From contig NZ_BOLP01000012.1 of assembly GCF_016861695.1 (NCBI RefSeq), forward strand, positions 47,443 to 111,442: a stretch of DNA of 64,000 nucleotides, read 5' to 3'. Shown piece after piece: positions 18,800-27,725 of the stretch. The position numbers were made by a program, and so were the translations under genes. Origin of the DNA: Levilactobacillus andaensis. Its GTDB lineage: Bacteria > Bacillota > Bacilli > Lactobacillales > Lactobacillaceae. The notes below the pieces were generated by a model. That model did not search any database. It was not told the origin of the DNA and worked only from the letters and a program-made list of their open reading frames with translations. Each line of letters begins with the position of its first letter. The stretch's first letter is position 1.

Positions 18800-18851
18800 G
18801 TTGACAAAACAACTTACAGCTATTATGATGAACTCATGTTGATTTGTCAAC
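18800..18851. promoter_or_regulatory. alsS promoter with two matching MarR-type operators
   Basis: alsS promoter: TTGACA 18801-18806, 17 bases, TATGAT 18824-18829. Operator 1, GTTGACAAAACAAC (18800-18813), covers the -35 box. Operator 2, GTTGATTTGTCAAC (18838-18851), lies at the transcription start. The reverse complement of operator 2 differs from operator 1 at one base. Confidence 0.8.
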
Positions 18852-18899
18852 ACAACTAAATCTAATTTCAAAATCAAATCTAAGAATGGGGTATTGCTA

Positions 18900-20576
18900 A
18901 TGACAACTTCAAAAACAGGTGCACAAGCATTGATCCAAAGCATGATCAATCAGGGAATCAAGTACGTTTTTGGTATTCCTGGTGCTAAGGTTGACCAATT
19001 GTTTGAAGGCTTACAGTATAGCAAAGATCCACGCACACCAAAACTAATTGTGACTCGCCACGAACAAAACGCAGCCTTGATGGCTTCCGGAATCGGCCGG
19101 GTGACTGGTAAGCCCGGGGTCGTTGCCACGACTTCTGGTCCTGGTGTTTCCAACATGACAACCAGCTTGATCACGGCCACCGCTGAAGGGGACCCCGTTA
19201 TTGCCTTGGGTGGCCAAGTCCCTCAAGACGACCTCGGCCGGTTGACCCACCAGAGTATTCCTAGTAAGGAACTGATGGATTCTGCCACCAAGTCCAGTGT
19301 GGAAGTTCAAAACGCCAATAACTTATCCGAAGCCTTTGCCAACGCTTATCAAACGGCGCAATCCGCTAAAGCCGGTGCCACCTTTATCTCCTTACCACAA
19401 AACGTGTTGAACGGTGACGTTGACCGCCCAGAAATCGGCGCGGTCCCAACGGTCAACCAGGGTGTCGCTGATGACGCCACGATTACCAGCATTGTTGACA
19501 AGATCAAGGCTGCTAAGTTGCCAGTCATCTTAGCCGGCATGCGGGCCTCCGCACCAGCTGAAACGGCTGCGATTCGGGCCTTGCTCAAGCAAGCTGATTT
19601 ACCCGTTGTCGAAACGTTCCAAGGTGCCGGGGTGGTTGCTCATGACTTAGTTCGCGACTACTTTGGCCGGGTCGGCTTGTTCCGTAACCAAATCGGGGAC
19701 AGCTTACTGAAGCGTAGTGACCTCGTCATCGCCGTTGGTTACGATCCCGTGGAATACGAAGCGCGGATCTGGAACACCGACCGGATCGGTGAAGTCATCA
19801 ACATCGACAGCATCGTTCCTGAAATTTCGACCGATTACCAACCAGAAATGGTGGTCAAGGCCGACATCGCCAAGACGGTGACCGCCATCGCTGACAAGTT
19901 GCCAGCAGATTGGGCTTTAGCCGATGACGTCCAAAAGGAATTGAGCGAACATCGCAAAGCCTTTGATGACCAAGCGCAAGTACCTGCCGCCGATGACGCT
20001 AACGGGATTCACCCACTGGCAATCATCCAAGCGCTACAAGCAAAAGTCAACGATGACACGACTGTGGCCGTTGATGTGGGTAGTTTCTACATCTGGATGG
20101 CCCGTTACTTCCGGAGCTACCAACCCCGTCACTTGTTATTCAGTAACGGGATGCAGACATTAGGGGTCGCGCTACCTTGGGCGATTGCCGCTGAACTCGA
20201 ACGGCCAGGCCAACCGGTTGTTTCCGTGGCTGGGGATGGGGGCTTCCTGTTCTCCGGACAAGACCTGGAAACGGCGGTCCGCCTACATTTGCCAATCGTT
20301 CAACTGATCTGGGATGACGGTTTCTACGACATGGTCAAGTTCCAAGAATTGGCGAAATACGGCAAGGATGCTGGGGTCAAATTCGGCCCAGTGGACTACG
20401 TGAAGTATGCCGAAAGCTTTGGTGCTAAGGGCTTACGGGTCGACCACGTTGCCGATTTGAGCAAGACCTTAGACGAAGCCTTTAAGTCAGACGGTCCCGT
20501 TGTGGTTCAGATTCCGGTTGACTACCGTGATAACCTTAAGTTGAAGTCACAATTATTAGAGGATGTCCTCAGCTAA
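18900..20576 (+). CDS. alsS: Catabolic acetolactate synthase
   Basis: A 558-residue thiamine-diphosphate enzyme that joins two pyruvates to 2-acetolactate and CO2, the first step of acetoin/diacetyl formation. The N-terminal TPP-binding domain has FGIPGAKVDQLFEGL and the essential Glu region RHEQNAALMASGIGR; the central domain follows; the C-terminal domain has the TPP motif VAGDGGFLFSGQDLETAV and DDGFYDMVKFQ. No FAD/regulatory-subunit partner is near, and the next gene is the decarboxylase, so this is the AlsS rather than the IlvB form. I use ATG 18900, with GGGG 8 bases upstream. It is controlled by the divergent MarR region. Confidence 0.95.
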   Translation: MTTSKTGAQALIQSMINQGIKYVFGIPGAKVDQLFEGLQYSKDPRTPKLIVTRHEQNAALMASGIGRVTGKPGVVATTSGPGVSNMTTSLITATAEGDPVIALGGQVPQDDLGRLTHQSIPSKELMDSATKSSVEVQNANNLSEAFANAYQTAQSAKAGATFISLPQNVLNGDVDRPEIGAVPTVNQGVADDATITSIVDKIKAAKLPVILAGMRASAPAETAAIRALLKQADLPVVETFQGAGVVAHDLVRDYFGRVGLFRNQIGDSLLKRSDLVIAVGYDPVEYEARIWNTDRIGEVINIDSIVPEISTDYQPEMVVKADIAKTVTAIADKLPADWALADDVQKELSEHRKAFDDQAQVPAADDANGIHPLAIIQALQAKVNDDTTVAVDVGSFYIWMARYFRSYQPRHLLFSNGMQTLGVALPWAIAAELERPGQPVVSVAGDGGFLFSGQDLETAVRLHLPIVQLIWDDGFYDMVKFQELAKYGKDAGVKFGPVDYVKYAESFGAKGLRVDHVADLSKTLDEAFKSDGPVVVQIPVDYRDNLKLKSQLLEDVLS

Positions 20577-20589
20577 AGGGAGTAATCGC

Positions 20590-21300
20590 ATGAAAACAGA
20601 CACACTTTATCAACATGGTACGTTAGCATTACTGGTTCCTGGCCTTTTGACCGGGACACTGACCATGAAAGAATTACTGCAACACGGCGATACTGGGATT
20701 GGGACTGGCGAAGGCCTGGATGGCGAGCTGATCATCTTAGATGGCAAGCCGTATCAGGTCAACAGTCGCGGTGAGGTCCACGTGGTCGGCGACGACTTCA
20801 CATTGCCATTTGCCAACAGTCATTTTGCGGACTACCAGCCCCTGATGTCGGTCGAATCCGCCAGCAAGACGGACTTGAACCAACAGATCCTGGAGCTGAG
20901 TGGGTTACAGAACGCGTTCTTCTCGGTTAAAATGACCGGGACGTTTAGCGGCGTGAAGACCCGGGCGGTGGCTAAGTCAAGCCAACCATACAAATCACTG
21001 GCAGAAACGGCCAAGCAGCAGAGTGTCTTCACCCGTGATGAGGTAGCTGGTACGTTAATCGGTTACTACTCACCACAACTGTTTGATGGCATTGCTGTAG
21101 GTGGGTTCCACCACCATTTCTTGGCGGACGACCACACCTTCGGCGGCCACCTGCTGGACTTCGCAGCCGTGACGGGCGATGTCAGCATCCAGCTCTTCTC
21201 AACGCTGGAGCAGCACCTGCCAGTCGACAATGACGACTACCGGCAACACGATTTCGCGAAGGATAACATCAAGGAAGATGTCCACCAAGCGGAAGGTTAA
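20590..21300 (+). CDS. alsD: Alpha-acetolactate decarboxylase
   Basis: A 236-residue enzyme (also called BudA) that turns 2-acetolactate into acetoin. The metal ligands are visible as GGFHHHFLADD and FGGHLLDF (His174, His176 and His187, the family's HxH...H spacing of 13). LYQHGTLALLVPGLLTGT and the SVESAS segment are also typical. The ATG at 20590 has AAAGGGAG upstream, and 13 bases separate it from alsS, so alsSD form an operon that disposes of surplus pyruvate and consumes protons. An in-frame start at 20563 lies within alsS. Confidence 0.94.
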   Translation: MKTDTLYQHGTLALLVPGLLTGTLTMKELLQHGDTGIGTGEGLDGELIILDGKPYQVNSRGEVHVVGDDFTLPFANSHFADYQPLMSVESASKTDLNQQILELSGLQNAFFSVKMTGTFSGVKTRAVAKSSQPYKSLAETAKQQSVFTRDEVAGTLIGYYSPQLFDGIAVGGFHHHFLADDHTFGGHLLDFAAVTGDVSIQLFSTLEQHLPVDNDDYRQHDFAKDNIKEDVHQAEG

Positions 21301-21321
21301 ATTATAATTCAAGACAAGAGT

Positions 21322-21495
21322 GGGACAAAAGGCGGTTAGTCAATGAGCATTAACGTCGATAGACGAATAATCCCGGTTTTGGATTGTTTGTCTATCGGGG
21401 TTAAGCGGAGTTGACTGCCTTTTGTCGCACGTTTCCGCAATATACGTTCGGAGCGCAAAACGGGTCTGGGACTTTTGTCTCAGGCCCGTTTTTTT
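21322..21495 (+). repeat. Structured intergenic repeat ending in a terminator
   Basis: Outer stem GACAAAAGGC / GCCTTTTGTC (21324-21333 with 21417-21426), with inner hairpin CGATAGAC / GTCTATCG (21357-21364 with 21390-21397). A terminator, CGGGTCTGGGAC / GTCTCAGGCCCG plus a T tract, follows at 21461-21495. GGGGTTAAGCGGAG and CGCACGTTTC inside it also occur in the tandem repeats at 59.7-59.97 kb. It ends alsSD transcription; no tRNA-binding or ligand-binding signature is evident. Confidence 0.7.
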
Positions 21496-21631
21496 GTGCA
21501 GGCGTTGAACTAATGTTGGTGATTGCCATCTCTGGGCGAGAAGCAACGTTATTTCAAGGGGAACATGTTATACTCGGACAACTAGGTGCGGTCGGGGAAA
21601 CTGCCTAGCGAAAGAACGGGGGAGAAGTTCG

Positions 21632-22222
21632 ATGGCATTACCAGAGGTAGTTGTACCGCTGTACCATGTTGATACAATTAGTCAAAATGAGAAATTTATA
21701 GCTGGCGCATTTTGGCCGTCAAAAGAAGATGGTAAGTGGTGTGGCCGGGGGATGTACTTTTGGGATAATTTTGCGAATGCAGAGTACTGGCGGAGAGACT
21801 GGCAGCGGCGTCAGAAAAGTGAATTTAGTGTTGCAACCGCTAGTTGAGTTTGTCAGGAAAGAGATATATTGGATTTGACAGATCAAGTCGTTAGTCAACA
21901 AATGGTCGTGACGGCGCGTAAACTGTCACGAAGATATAATATTGAGATAGACTTCAGAAATAATGGCGAGATTGTTAACTTTTTGCACAGTGTGTTAGAA
22001 AGAGAAGCAAGCCATCGACTATTTAAGGTTGTGAAACTGGCTGCTTACTATCCACGAACTAAAACTAGAGGATTAATCGCTGACAATGAAAAAGACAGTA
22101 TCCGACCACAAGCTTCGGCTAAAGTCAAAATTATCTACGCAGTTAGGCATAATGATTTGATTACAAGAAGGGAGGTCCTTTTAAATGGACAACGAAAAAC
22201 ATTCTGGCTTTTTTCAATTTGA
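21632..22222 (+). pseudogene. Broken gene, possible ADP-ribosyltransferase-fold toxin
   Basis: GGGGGAG precedes ATG 21632, and the first 62 or so codons read VPLYHVDT...FWPSKEDGKWCGRGMYFWDN. That resembles the His / WxGxGxYF / aromatic pattern of small bacterial ADP-ribosyltransferase-like toxins (a tentative match). The frame stops at TGA 21845-21847 and continues from about 21869 to 22222. Between, an alternative frame reads VNLVLQPLVEFVRKEIY. Removing one A from the AAAA run at about 21815-21818 and adding one T near 21870 would join everything into one protein of about 197 residues. Either the gene is dead by two nearby indels, or there are sequence errors. Confidence 0.5.
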
Positions 22223-22439
22223 TATGAACGAAATTGAACATCCTAATCACGAACTGACTGAAGCAGAAATTCAGGAACTACGAGAGAAATATGACATTCG
22301 ATTAAATCCAGAGAAGGCCAATGCGCCCGAAAACGATGAACTTGTAACCTTTACTGATATACAGTGGGACCGTTTTTGGAAGGATATTGGATTGCCTTCT
22401 GATGGGCAAGAGTTAGCAGAAAAACCGAAGGAAAATTAG
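22185..22439 (+). CDS. Small acidic protein of unknown function, possible antitoxin/partner
   Basis: An 84-residue acidic protein (many Asp and Glu, pI clearly low) with no membrane segment or signal peptide. I do not recognise a family. A strong ribosome binding site (GGGAGG, 22170-22175) sits 9 bases before ATG 22185, and the gene overlaps the end of the broken putative toxin gene by 38 bases. That tight coupling, the small size and the acidic character are what one would expect of an antitoxin or immunity partner; this is inference from context only. Confidence 0.6.
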   Translation: MDNEKHSGFFQFDMNEIEHPNHELTEAEIQELREKYDIRLNPEKANAPENDELVTFTDIQWDRFWKDIGLPSDGQELAEKPKEN

Positions 22440-22516
22440 GCGATATTATAAGATAAGGTTCACGTGCATTACGTTTTCAGCATTTGAAATGGGAAAGCAC
22501 AATCAGATCCGGAGGA

Positions 22517-22693
22517 GGCCAGGGACGGAGCCAGCCGTGATAATATTGATAGCTGGCCGCTGGCTAGCTATCAATATGGGCGACTTTTAAGACGCATGGT
22601 CTACGCGGCTTAAAAGCGAGCGAGAAGCCGGGTGGTCTTCCAGGCTGAAGCGTCCCCACAGCAGGCATAGTCCCTGGCAGCCGCAGTGCGGCC
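22517..22693 (+). repeat. Multi-hairpin element, copy D
   Basis: Closed by GCCAGGGAC / GTCCCTGGC (22518-22526 with 22670-22678). Inside are a 12-bp perfect hairpin ATATTGATAGCT / AGCTATCAATAT (22543-22554 with 22566-22577) and CTTTTAA / TTAAAAG (22584-22590 with 22610-22616), whose loop side GAC...ACGCGGC matches copy A read in reverse. A tail hairpin GCCGCAGTGCGGC follows at 22680-22692. It sits between convergent genes. Confidence 0.65.
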
Positions 22694-22726
22694 AATTTGA
22701 ACCAATATTTCAATAAACACACATAC

Positions 22727-22768
22727 CAAAAAGCACGCCAACTCTCAAAACAAGAGCTGACGTGCCTT
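22727..22768 (-). terminator. Terminator of the ABC exporter gene (minus strand)
   Basis: On the minus strand, GCACGTCAGCTCT / AGAGTTGGCGTGC around a TGTTTTG loop, followed by a T run. Confidence 0.8.
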
Positions 22769-22786
22769 TCATTTACAAATAGAAGC

Positions 22787-25123
22787 TTATTCAGAACGTA
22801 AAGCCGTTGCCGCGTCCTTCTTAGCCGCCATCCGTGCGGGGATGTGGCCACCCAGCATGGTCAGAACGGTACTGATGATGATCAGCACGATTCCATGGAC
22901 CGGGTTAAGGTGCGCAACGTTGCTGAGGTCGGTGATGTTTTGCAGGACGATGTTGATAGGGAACGTCAACAGCCAAGCAATCACGACACCCAACGCACCG
23001 GAACCGACACCGAGGATAAAGGTTTCAGCATCGAACACGCGGGTGATATCCTTCTTTCGCGCCCCCAAAGCCTTCAGAATCCCAATTTCCTTGGTCCGTT
23101 CCAGCACGGAGGTGTAGGTGATGATGGCAATCATGATCATACTCGTGACCAGTGAAATACCGGCGAAGGCCACCAGTACGTAGGTGATTGCGTCCATCAG
23201 ACCACCCGTCAGGCTCGAGACCGTACCGGCCATATCGGTGTAGATGACCTTGTCCGCCTTGCTCTTACCCTTATTGTACTTGTCCAAGTAACTCAGGACC
23301 TTGTCCTTGTTCTTAAACGTGTTCGGGTAGATCAGGATGCTAGCTGGCGTGGTTGAGCCGCCCAGGTAGCTGACCAGCGTCTTCTTGGTCGTACTGTCAA
23401 CATTTTGGCCGGTAATCACATTACTGTCGGCTTTCTTTTGGGCCTTAACGATCTTGGAGTCTTTGTTGGCCTGAATGATGTTTTGGGTCAACTTGTCGCT
23501 GTAGGCAATTCCGGAAGCCAAAACGTTCTCGGATGATTTCGACTTGACCCGCAGAATCCCAGCGATTTTAATAGTTGTATTATCATTCTTGTTGTACAGG
23601 GAAGTTGTCGCCTTGTTTGGCACGTAATTCCCGGTCGGCAGGCTCTGGTAGTAGTCATCGTTGTTGACGGCCTTGATGGTCGTGCCAACGATCTTACTGT
23701 AGTCAAACTTCTGGTTGTCCTTGACGCTGTAGCCCAAGTTCTTCAGCGCGTTGATGTTGGTCGAGTTGTCGCGGTCGACAATCAAGACTACATCGTTGGC
23801 GCCCTTAGGGTAGGACCCGGACAACAGCTTGTAGTGCTTCTTCAGGAAGGTCGTGCCGCCATCATTAGCACTCGGGTAAACGGAAACACCGACCCCGGTC
23901 GAATTGGCCATGGCTGCGGACATCGCACTAGCGGAGCTCGCATTGCTACTGTCGGTGTTGGAGAAGGAGACCGTCTTGGCTTTACCATTGACCTCACGCA
24001 ACAGGTTCATCCCCGTCGAGTAGGTGTAGGTCACGTTCTTACTCAGCTTACTGTCGAGCTTTTTAACGTAGTTTAAGTAACCTTTGGTAAGCTTGTTGGT
24101 ATGCGTTGCCTTGTCCGCGTCACTGACCTTGGCCTTGACCTGGTTAGACTTGCTGGTCTTGACCTTGTCGTTGCTGTTGGTGCCCCCCGTAGTGCTCGTG
24201 GCTGTCTGTGAAATGGTCACGGGGAACTGCGCGAGCGTGTTGGCCTGGGTCTTGTTGATCTGCGCCTGGAACCCGTTGGACAGCGCCAAGACGATGGCAA
24301 TGCCGATGATCCCGATGCTGGAGGCAAAGGCGGTCAACGCGGTCCGGCCTTTCTTGGTCCGAATGTTGTTAAAGGATAACTTTAGCGCGGTCCAGAAGGT
24401 CATCTTCGTTTTCTTTAATTCAAATTGTTCGGCATCGGCGTGTTCGTTGTAGGGGTCGGAGTCGTGTTGAATCTTCCCATCGGCGAATTCGATGATCCGG
24501 TCGGCGTATTGCCGGGCCAAATCGGGGTTATGCGTCACCATGATGACTAGTCGTTCGGCGGAAAGTTCTTTGATCAGCTGCATGATCTCATCGCTGGTCT
24601 CGGTATCCAGGGCACCGGTCGGTTCGTCACACAACAGAATCTCAGGCTCGTTAGCGATGGCCCGGGCGATGGCGACCCGTTGGAGTTGCCCACCAGACAA
24701 TTGGTTTGGCTTCTTACCGATGTGATCGGTCAGGCCGACGCGGTCGAGGGCCTTGAGGGCCTTTGCCTTCTTTTCTTGATTGGAGACACCACTCAGCGTC
24801 ATCCCCATTTCGACGTTATCGAGGATGCTCAGGTGACCGATGATGTTGTAACTTTGGAAAATGAACCCCACGGAATTATTCCGGTAGGCGTCCCAATCGG
24901 CTTCTGAGAAGTCCTTGGTCGACTTACCTTCGATGGCGAGGTCGCCGGAATCGTAGATGTCCAGACCACCAATGCCGTTCAGCATGGTCGTCTTCCCGGA
25001 ACCACTGGGGCCGAGGATGGCCACGAATTCCTGGGAACGGAAGGCAACGGAGACGTCGTCGAGGGCCTTAGTGACCGAATCGCCGACGTAGTAGTATTTC
25101 TTGATGTGTTTGAGTTCCAGCAT
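22787..25123 (-). CDS. Fused ABC transporter, MacB-like ATPase-permease
   Basis: A 778-residue half transporter with ATPase and permease in one chain. The ATPase is N-terminal (about 1-230): Walker A GPSGSGKTT (38-46), signature LSGGQLQR, Walker B ILLCDEPTGALD and H-loop TH in VIMVTHNPDLA. A first membrane helix follows at about 260-285. Then comes a large extracytoplasmic domain of about 330 residues rich in Ser, Thr, Asn and Lys. Three C-terminal helices form the FtsX domain (VLVAFAGISLVTSMIMIAII; ETFILGVGSGALGVVIAW; GIVLIIISTVLTML). This plan fits exporters of peptides or of cell-envelope stress compounds. A divergent TetR regulator lies 190 bases away. Confidence 0.9.
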   Translation of the reverse strand: MLELKHIKKYYYVGDSVTKALDDVSVAFRSQEFVAILGPSGSGKTTMLNGIGGLDIYDSGDLAIEGKSTKDFSEADWDAYRNNSVGFIFQSYNIIGHLSILDNVEMGMTLSGVSNQEKKAKALKALDRVGLTDHIGKKPNQLSGGQLQRVAIARAIANEPEILLCDEPTGALDTETSDEIMQLIKELSAERLVIMVTHNPDLARQYADRIIEFADGKIQHDSDPYNEHADAEQFELKKTKMTFWTALKLSFNNIRTKKGRTALTAFASSIGIIGIAIVLALSNGFQAQINKTQANTLAQFPVTISQTATSTTGGTNSNDKVKTSKSNQVKAKVSDADKATHTNKLTKGYLNYVKKLDSKLSKNVTYTYSTGMNLLREVNGKAKTVSFSNTDSSNASSASAMSAAMANSTGVGVSVYPSANDGGTTFLKKHYKLLSGSYPKGANDVVLIVDRDNSTNINALKNLGYSVKDNQKFDYSKIVGTTIKAVNNDDYYQSLPTGNYVPNKATTSLYNKNDNTTIKIAGILRVKSKSSENVLASGIAYSDKLTQNIIQANKDSKIVKAQKKADSNVITGQNVDSTTKKTLVSYLGGSTTPASILIYPNTFKNKDKVLSYLDKYNKGKSKADKVIYTDMAGTVSSLTGGLMDAITYVLVAFAGISLVTSMIMIAIITYTSVLERTKEIGILKALGARKKDITRVFDAETFILGVGSGALGVVIAWLLTFPINIVLQNITDLSNVAHLNPVHGIVLIIISTVLTMLGGHIPARMAAKKDAATALRSE

Positions 25124-25191
25124 TTAAAATAATCCTTTCATATTTTGAGTTCGACTATCGTTCCAACGTTTTTTCTGATAAAATAGCATTA

Positions 25192-25293
25192 TTGCAACAC
25201 TGTGTCTTATATTCTAAAAACAAACAGCACCGCTGGCAATCATCAATGTTAGCAGAACTGTTGTTAACGCAACAAATTACGCAAAACTGTTGC
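25192..25293. promoter_or_regulatory. Divergent control region, candidate TetR operators
   Basis: Three related sites: TTGCAACACTGTG (25192-25204), GTTGTTAACGCAAC (25260-25273, GTTG/CAAC arms) and GCAAAACTGTTGC (25281-25293, GCAA/TTGC arms). They share the core (A/C)A(C/G)TGTTG when read in the matching direction. The last two lie just before the TetR start codon, and the first lies on the exporter side. Confidence 0.5.
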
Positions 25294-25313
25294 ATTTATG
25301 GGAGTGAGTCTTT

Positions 25314-25853
25314 ATGGTTGGTGTGAAAAATAATCGCCGGGCGCAGTACACCCAGCAGGTGATTCAGGAGACCGTGCTGTCCTTATTGGAAAGTAAACCG
25401 ATCAACGCGATTTCGGTCACCGAAGTCTGTGAGCAGGCCGACGTTAACCGCACCACGTTCTACCGGTACTATACCGACATTTATGATTGTGTCGAAAGCA
25501 TCGAAAAGGCGTTTGTGACCTCGCTGAACCCCCTCATGAGTGGAGGAACGCCGTCGCAGGCCTTGGAACACCTGTTGATGGCGTTCTACCAAGACAAGAA
25601 GCTCAGCAATCTGGTTTTTGTCGAGGGCAAAACGCAACTACTGAAGCGGATGCAGGAATTATTGAAGCAAAGTGGACCAGAACCGCCGCTGATCGATAAT
25701 TATCAGGGCGTCTACATTGGCGCGGGAATCCAGAGCATTTTGAAGAAGTGGGTCAAAGATGGCATGCCGGAGACCCCGCAGCAGCTCACACAGATCATTA
25801 TCGACACGATTTTGGCGAAAAATTTTGACGATCTGCGTGACGTGGTATTGTAG
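25314..25853 (+). CDS. TetR-family transcriptional regulator
   Basis: A 179-residue repressor. The N-terminal DNA-binding domain (about 8-60) has QQVIQETVLSLLESKPINAISVTEVCEQADVNRTTFYRYYTDIYD, the TetR helix-turn-helix ending in the TTFYRYY signature. A mostly helical ligand domain follows. GGGAGTG precedes ATG 25314. It is divergent from the fused ABC exporter, whose expression it probably represses until an exported or stress compound binds. Confidence 0.87.
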   Translation: MVGVKNNRRAQYTQQVIQETVLSLLESKPINAISVTEVCEQADVNRTTFYRYYTDIYDCVESIEKAFVTSLNPLMSGGTPSQALEHLLMAFYQDKKLSNLVFVEGKTQLLKRMQELLKQSGPEPPLIDNYQGVYIGAGIQSILKKWVKDGMPETPQQLTQIIIDTILAKNFDDLRDVVL

Positions 25854-25927
25854 CTGGTTTAGCCGTTATTAATAAAATTATGTGAAAAAGCGCTAAATGT
25901 AAGGGGTAAATATTACATTTTGCCCGA

Positions 25928-25962
25928 AATGCCGGGAAACAGTTGTCTTTTTGCCCGGCATT
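25928..25962. promoter_or_regulatory. Hairpin upstream of murA
   Basis: Perfect 9-bp inverted repeat AATGCCGGG / CCCGGCATT with a 17-base loop, not followed by a clean T tract. It may be a weak terminator for the TetR gene or a leader structure of murA. Confidence 0.45.
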
Positions 25963-26027
25963 ATTTATCATGGTATCTGACTGTATGGAATTATATGGAA
26001 GAAAAATTAAGTGAGGAACACATCACA

Positions 26028-27314
26028 ATGAAAAAAATGATTATTCATGGCGGCCAACGCCTCACAGGTGAAGTGACGATTGGCGGCGCTAAAAATAGCA
26101 CAGTAGCATTAATTCCGGCAGCGATTTTGGCTGATACACCGGTTCGTTTCGATACGGTACCGGATATTCTTGATGTGCACAACCTAATGTTAATTTTGAA
26201 ATCAATGAACGTGCGCTCGACGTTTGAAGATGGGGTCTTGACCATTGACCCCACGGAGATCGTGGAAGCACCACTCCCGAGTAAGGCCATCAAGAGCCTG
26301 CGGGCGTCGTATTATTTTATGGGGTCCTTGTTGGGGCGGTTCCAACGGGCCACGCTAAGTTTTCCTGGCGGCGACAATATCGGGCCACGGCCAATCGACC
26401 AGCACATTAAGGCGTTCAAGGCTTTGGGTGCTTCGGTCGAGGAACATGACGGCACGGTGCGGATTACGACGGGTCCCGAAGGCTTACACGGCGCCCGGAT
26501 CTTCTTGGACATGGTCTCCGTGGGAGCAACGATCAACTCCATCTTGGCGGCTGTGAAGGCAGTCGGCACGACGGTGATCGAAAATGCGGCCAAGGAACCG
26601 GAAATCATTGATATTGCGACCTTCCTGAACAACATGGGTGCGCATGTCCGTGGTGCCGGGACCGACGTGATTCGGATCGAAGGGGTCGCAACGTTGCGGG
26701 CGATGAACACGCACACGATTATCCCGGACCGGATCGAAGCCGGAACTTACTTATCGATGGCGGCTGCCGTGGGGGATGGCGTGGTGTTGAAGAACGTCAT
26801 TCCAGAACATTTGGAAGCCTTCACTGCGAAAATGATTGAAATGGGCGTACCGCTGGAAATCAACGAGGACAGTATTTACGTCCCGCGGGTGGACAGCTTG
26901 AAGCCCATTCAGATCAAGACGATGCCGTTCCCGGGATTTGCCACGGACCTGCAGCAGCCGATTACGCCGCTGCTATTCAAGGCGGACGGGAGCAGCGTGG
27001 TCATTGATACCATTTACCCGAAGCGTATCAAGCACATTGCCGAGCTGCGGAAGATGGGCGCCAATATTCGGTCCGAAGAAGGCACCATCGTGGTGGACCC
27101 CACCCATGACTTAATGGGCTCACAGGTCCAGGCCGGCGAGATTCGGGCCGGGGCGTCACTCGTGATTGCCGGCTTAATGGCCGACGGGGATACCGAGATC
27201 AGCCAGGCGGATAATATTTTGCGTGGGTACGATCGAATTGTTGATAAATTAGCGGCATTGAACGCCGATGTTGAAATCGTTGAGGACAGTTTGGTGGAGA
27301 ATGGCCAAGATTAG
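26028..27314 (+). CDS. murA: UDP-N-acetylglucosamine 1-carboxyvinyltransferase (MurA), Asp-type active site
   Basis: A 428-residue enzyme transferring enolpyruvate from PEP to UDP-GlcNAc, the first committed step of peptidoglycan synthesis. Lys22-Asn23 ([19 protein letters not shown]) and [11 protein letters not shown] are typical. The catalytic loop reads [11 protein letters not shown]: Asp116 stands where most MurA enzymes have the Cys that fosfomycin alkylates. ATG 26028 gives the family start [14 protein letters not shown] lies about 11 bases upstream. Longer in-frame starts at 25995 and 25920 lack good ribosome binding sites. rpmE2 follows 100 bases later, a common lactobacillus arrangement. 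Confidence 0.94.
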   Translation: MKKMIIHGGQRLTGEVTIGGAKNSTVALIPAAILADTPVRFDTVPDILDVHNLMLILKSMNVRSTFEDGVLTIDPTEIVEAPLPSKAIKSLRASYYFMGSLLGRFQRATLSFPGGDNIGPRPIDQHIKAFKALGASVEEHDGTVRITTGPEGLHGARIFLDMVSVGATINSILAAVKAVGTTVIENAAKEPEIIDIATFLNNMGAHVRGAGTDVIRIEGVATLRAMNTHTIIPDRIEAGTYLSMAAAVGDGVVLKNVIPEHLEAFTAKMIEMGVPLEINEDSIYVPRVDSLKPIQIKTMPFPGFATDLQQPITPLLFKADGSSVVIDTIYPKRIKHIAELRKMGANIRSEEGTIVVDPTHDLMGSQVQAGEIRAGASLVIAGLMADGDTEISQADNILRGYDRIVDKLAALNADVEIVEDSLVENGQD

Positions 27315-27415
27315 CCATTGCCGCTTAACTTATTTCATGTTATAATTCAACGGTTGACGATTAAAATCAATCTCTGTTCCAGTAAATGGATCAGGGCAAA
27401 GGAGCGTAATACATT

Positions 27416-27667
27416 ATGAAGCAAGGAATTCACCCAGATTACCACGAAGTTGTGTTCCAAGACTCAAGTACTGGTTTCCAGTTCTTGTCTGGTTCAACGG
27501 CAACTTCAGCTGAAACGGTTGAATGGGAAGACGGCAACACCTACCCATTGATCCGTGTCGAAATTTCTTCAGATTCCCACCCATTCTACACTGGTAAGCA
27601 AAAGTTTACTCAGGCCGATGGTGCTGTGGATCGTTTCAACAAGAAGTACGGCTTATCCAACGACTAA
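27416..27667 (+). CDS. rpmE2: 50S ribosomal protein L31 type B (zinc-independent form)
   Basis: An 83-residue L31 of the type B group: [18 protein letters not shown] opening, [17 protein letters not shown] and [10 protein letters not shown] near the end. No Cys is present, so the CxxC zinc site of the type A form is missing. In many Firmicutes the zinc-free form replaces the zinc form when zinc is scarce. In lactobacilli it is often the only L31, so a regulatory link to the Fur-family box at 1614 should not be assumed. AAAGGAG precedes the ATG and a terminator follows. Confidence 0.95.
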   Translation: MKQGIHPDYHEVVFQDSSTGFQFLSGSTATSAETVEWEDGNTYPLIRVEISSDSHPFYTGKQKFTQADGAVDRFNKKYGLSND

Positions 27668-27689
27668 TTATAAAATTTATGATTTGTCT

Positions 27690-27725
27690 GATCCGGTACG
27701 GTTTATCCGTTACCGGATTTTTTTG
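27690..27725 (+). terminator. Intrinsic terminator after rpmE2
   Basis: ATCCGGTACGG / CCGTTACCGGAT stem followed by seven T residues. Confidence 0.88.

Noticed and set aside
21322..21495. T-box riboswitch after alsD
   Set aside because: No T-box consensus (AGGGUGGNACCGCG) is present and no aminoacyl-tRNA or amino acid gene follows.
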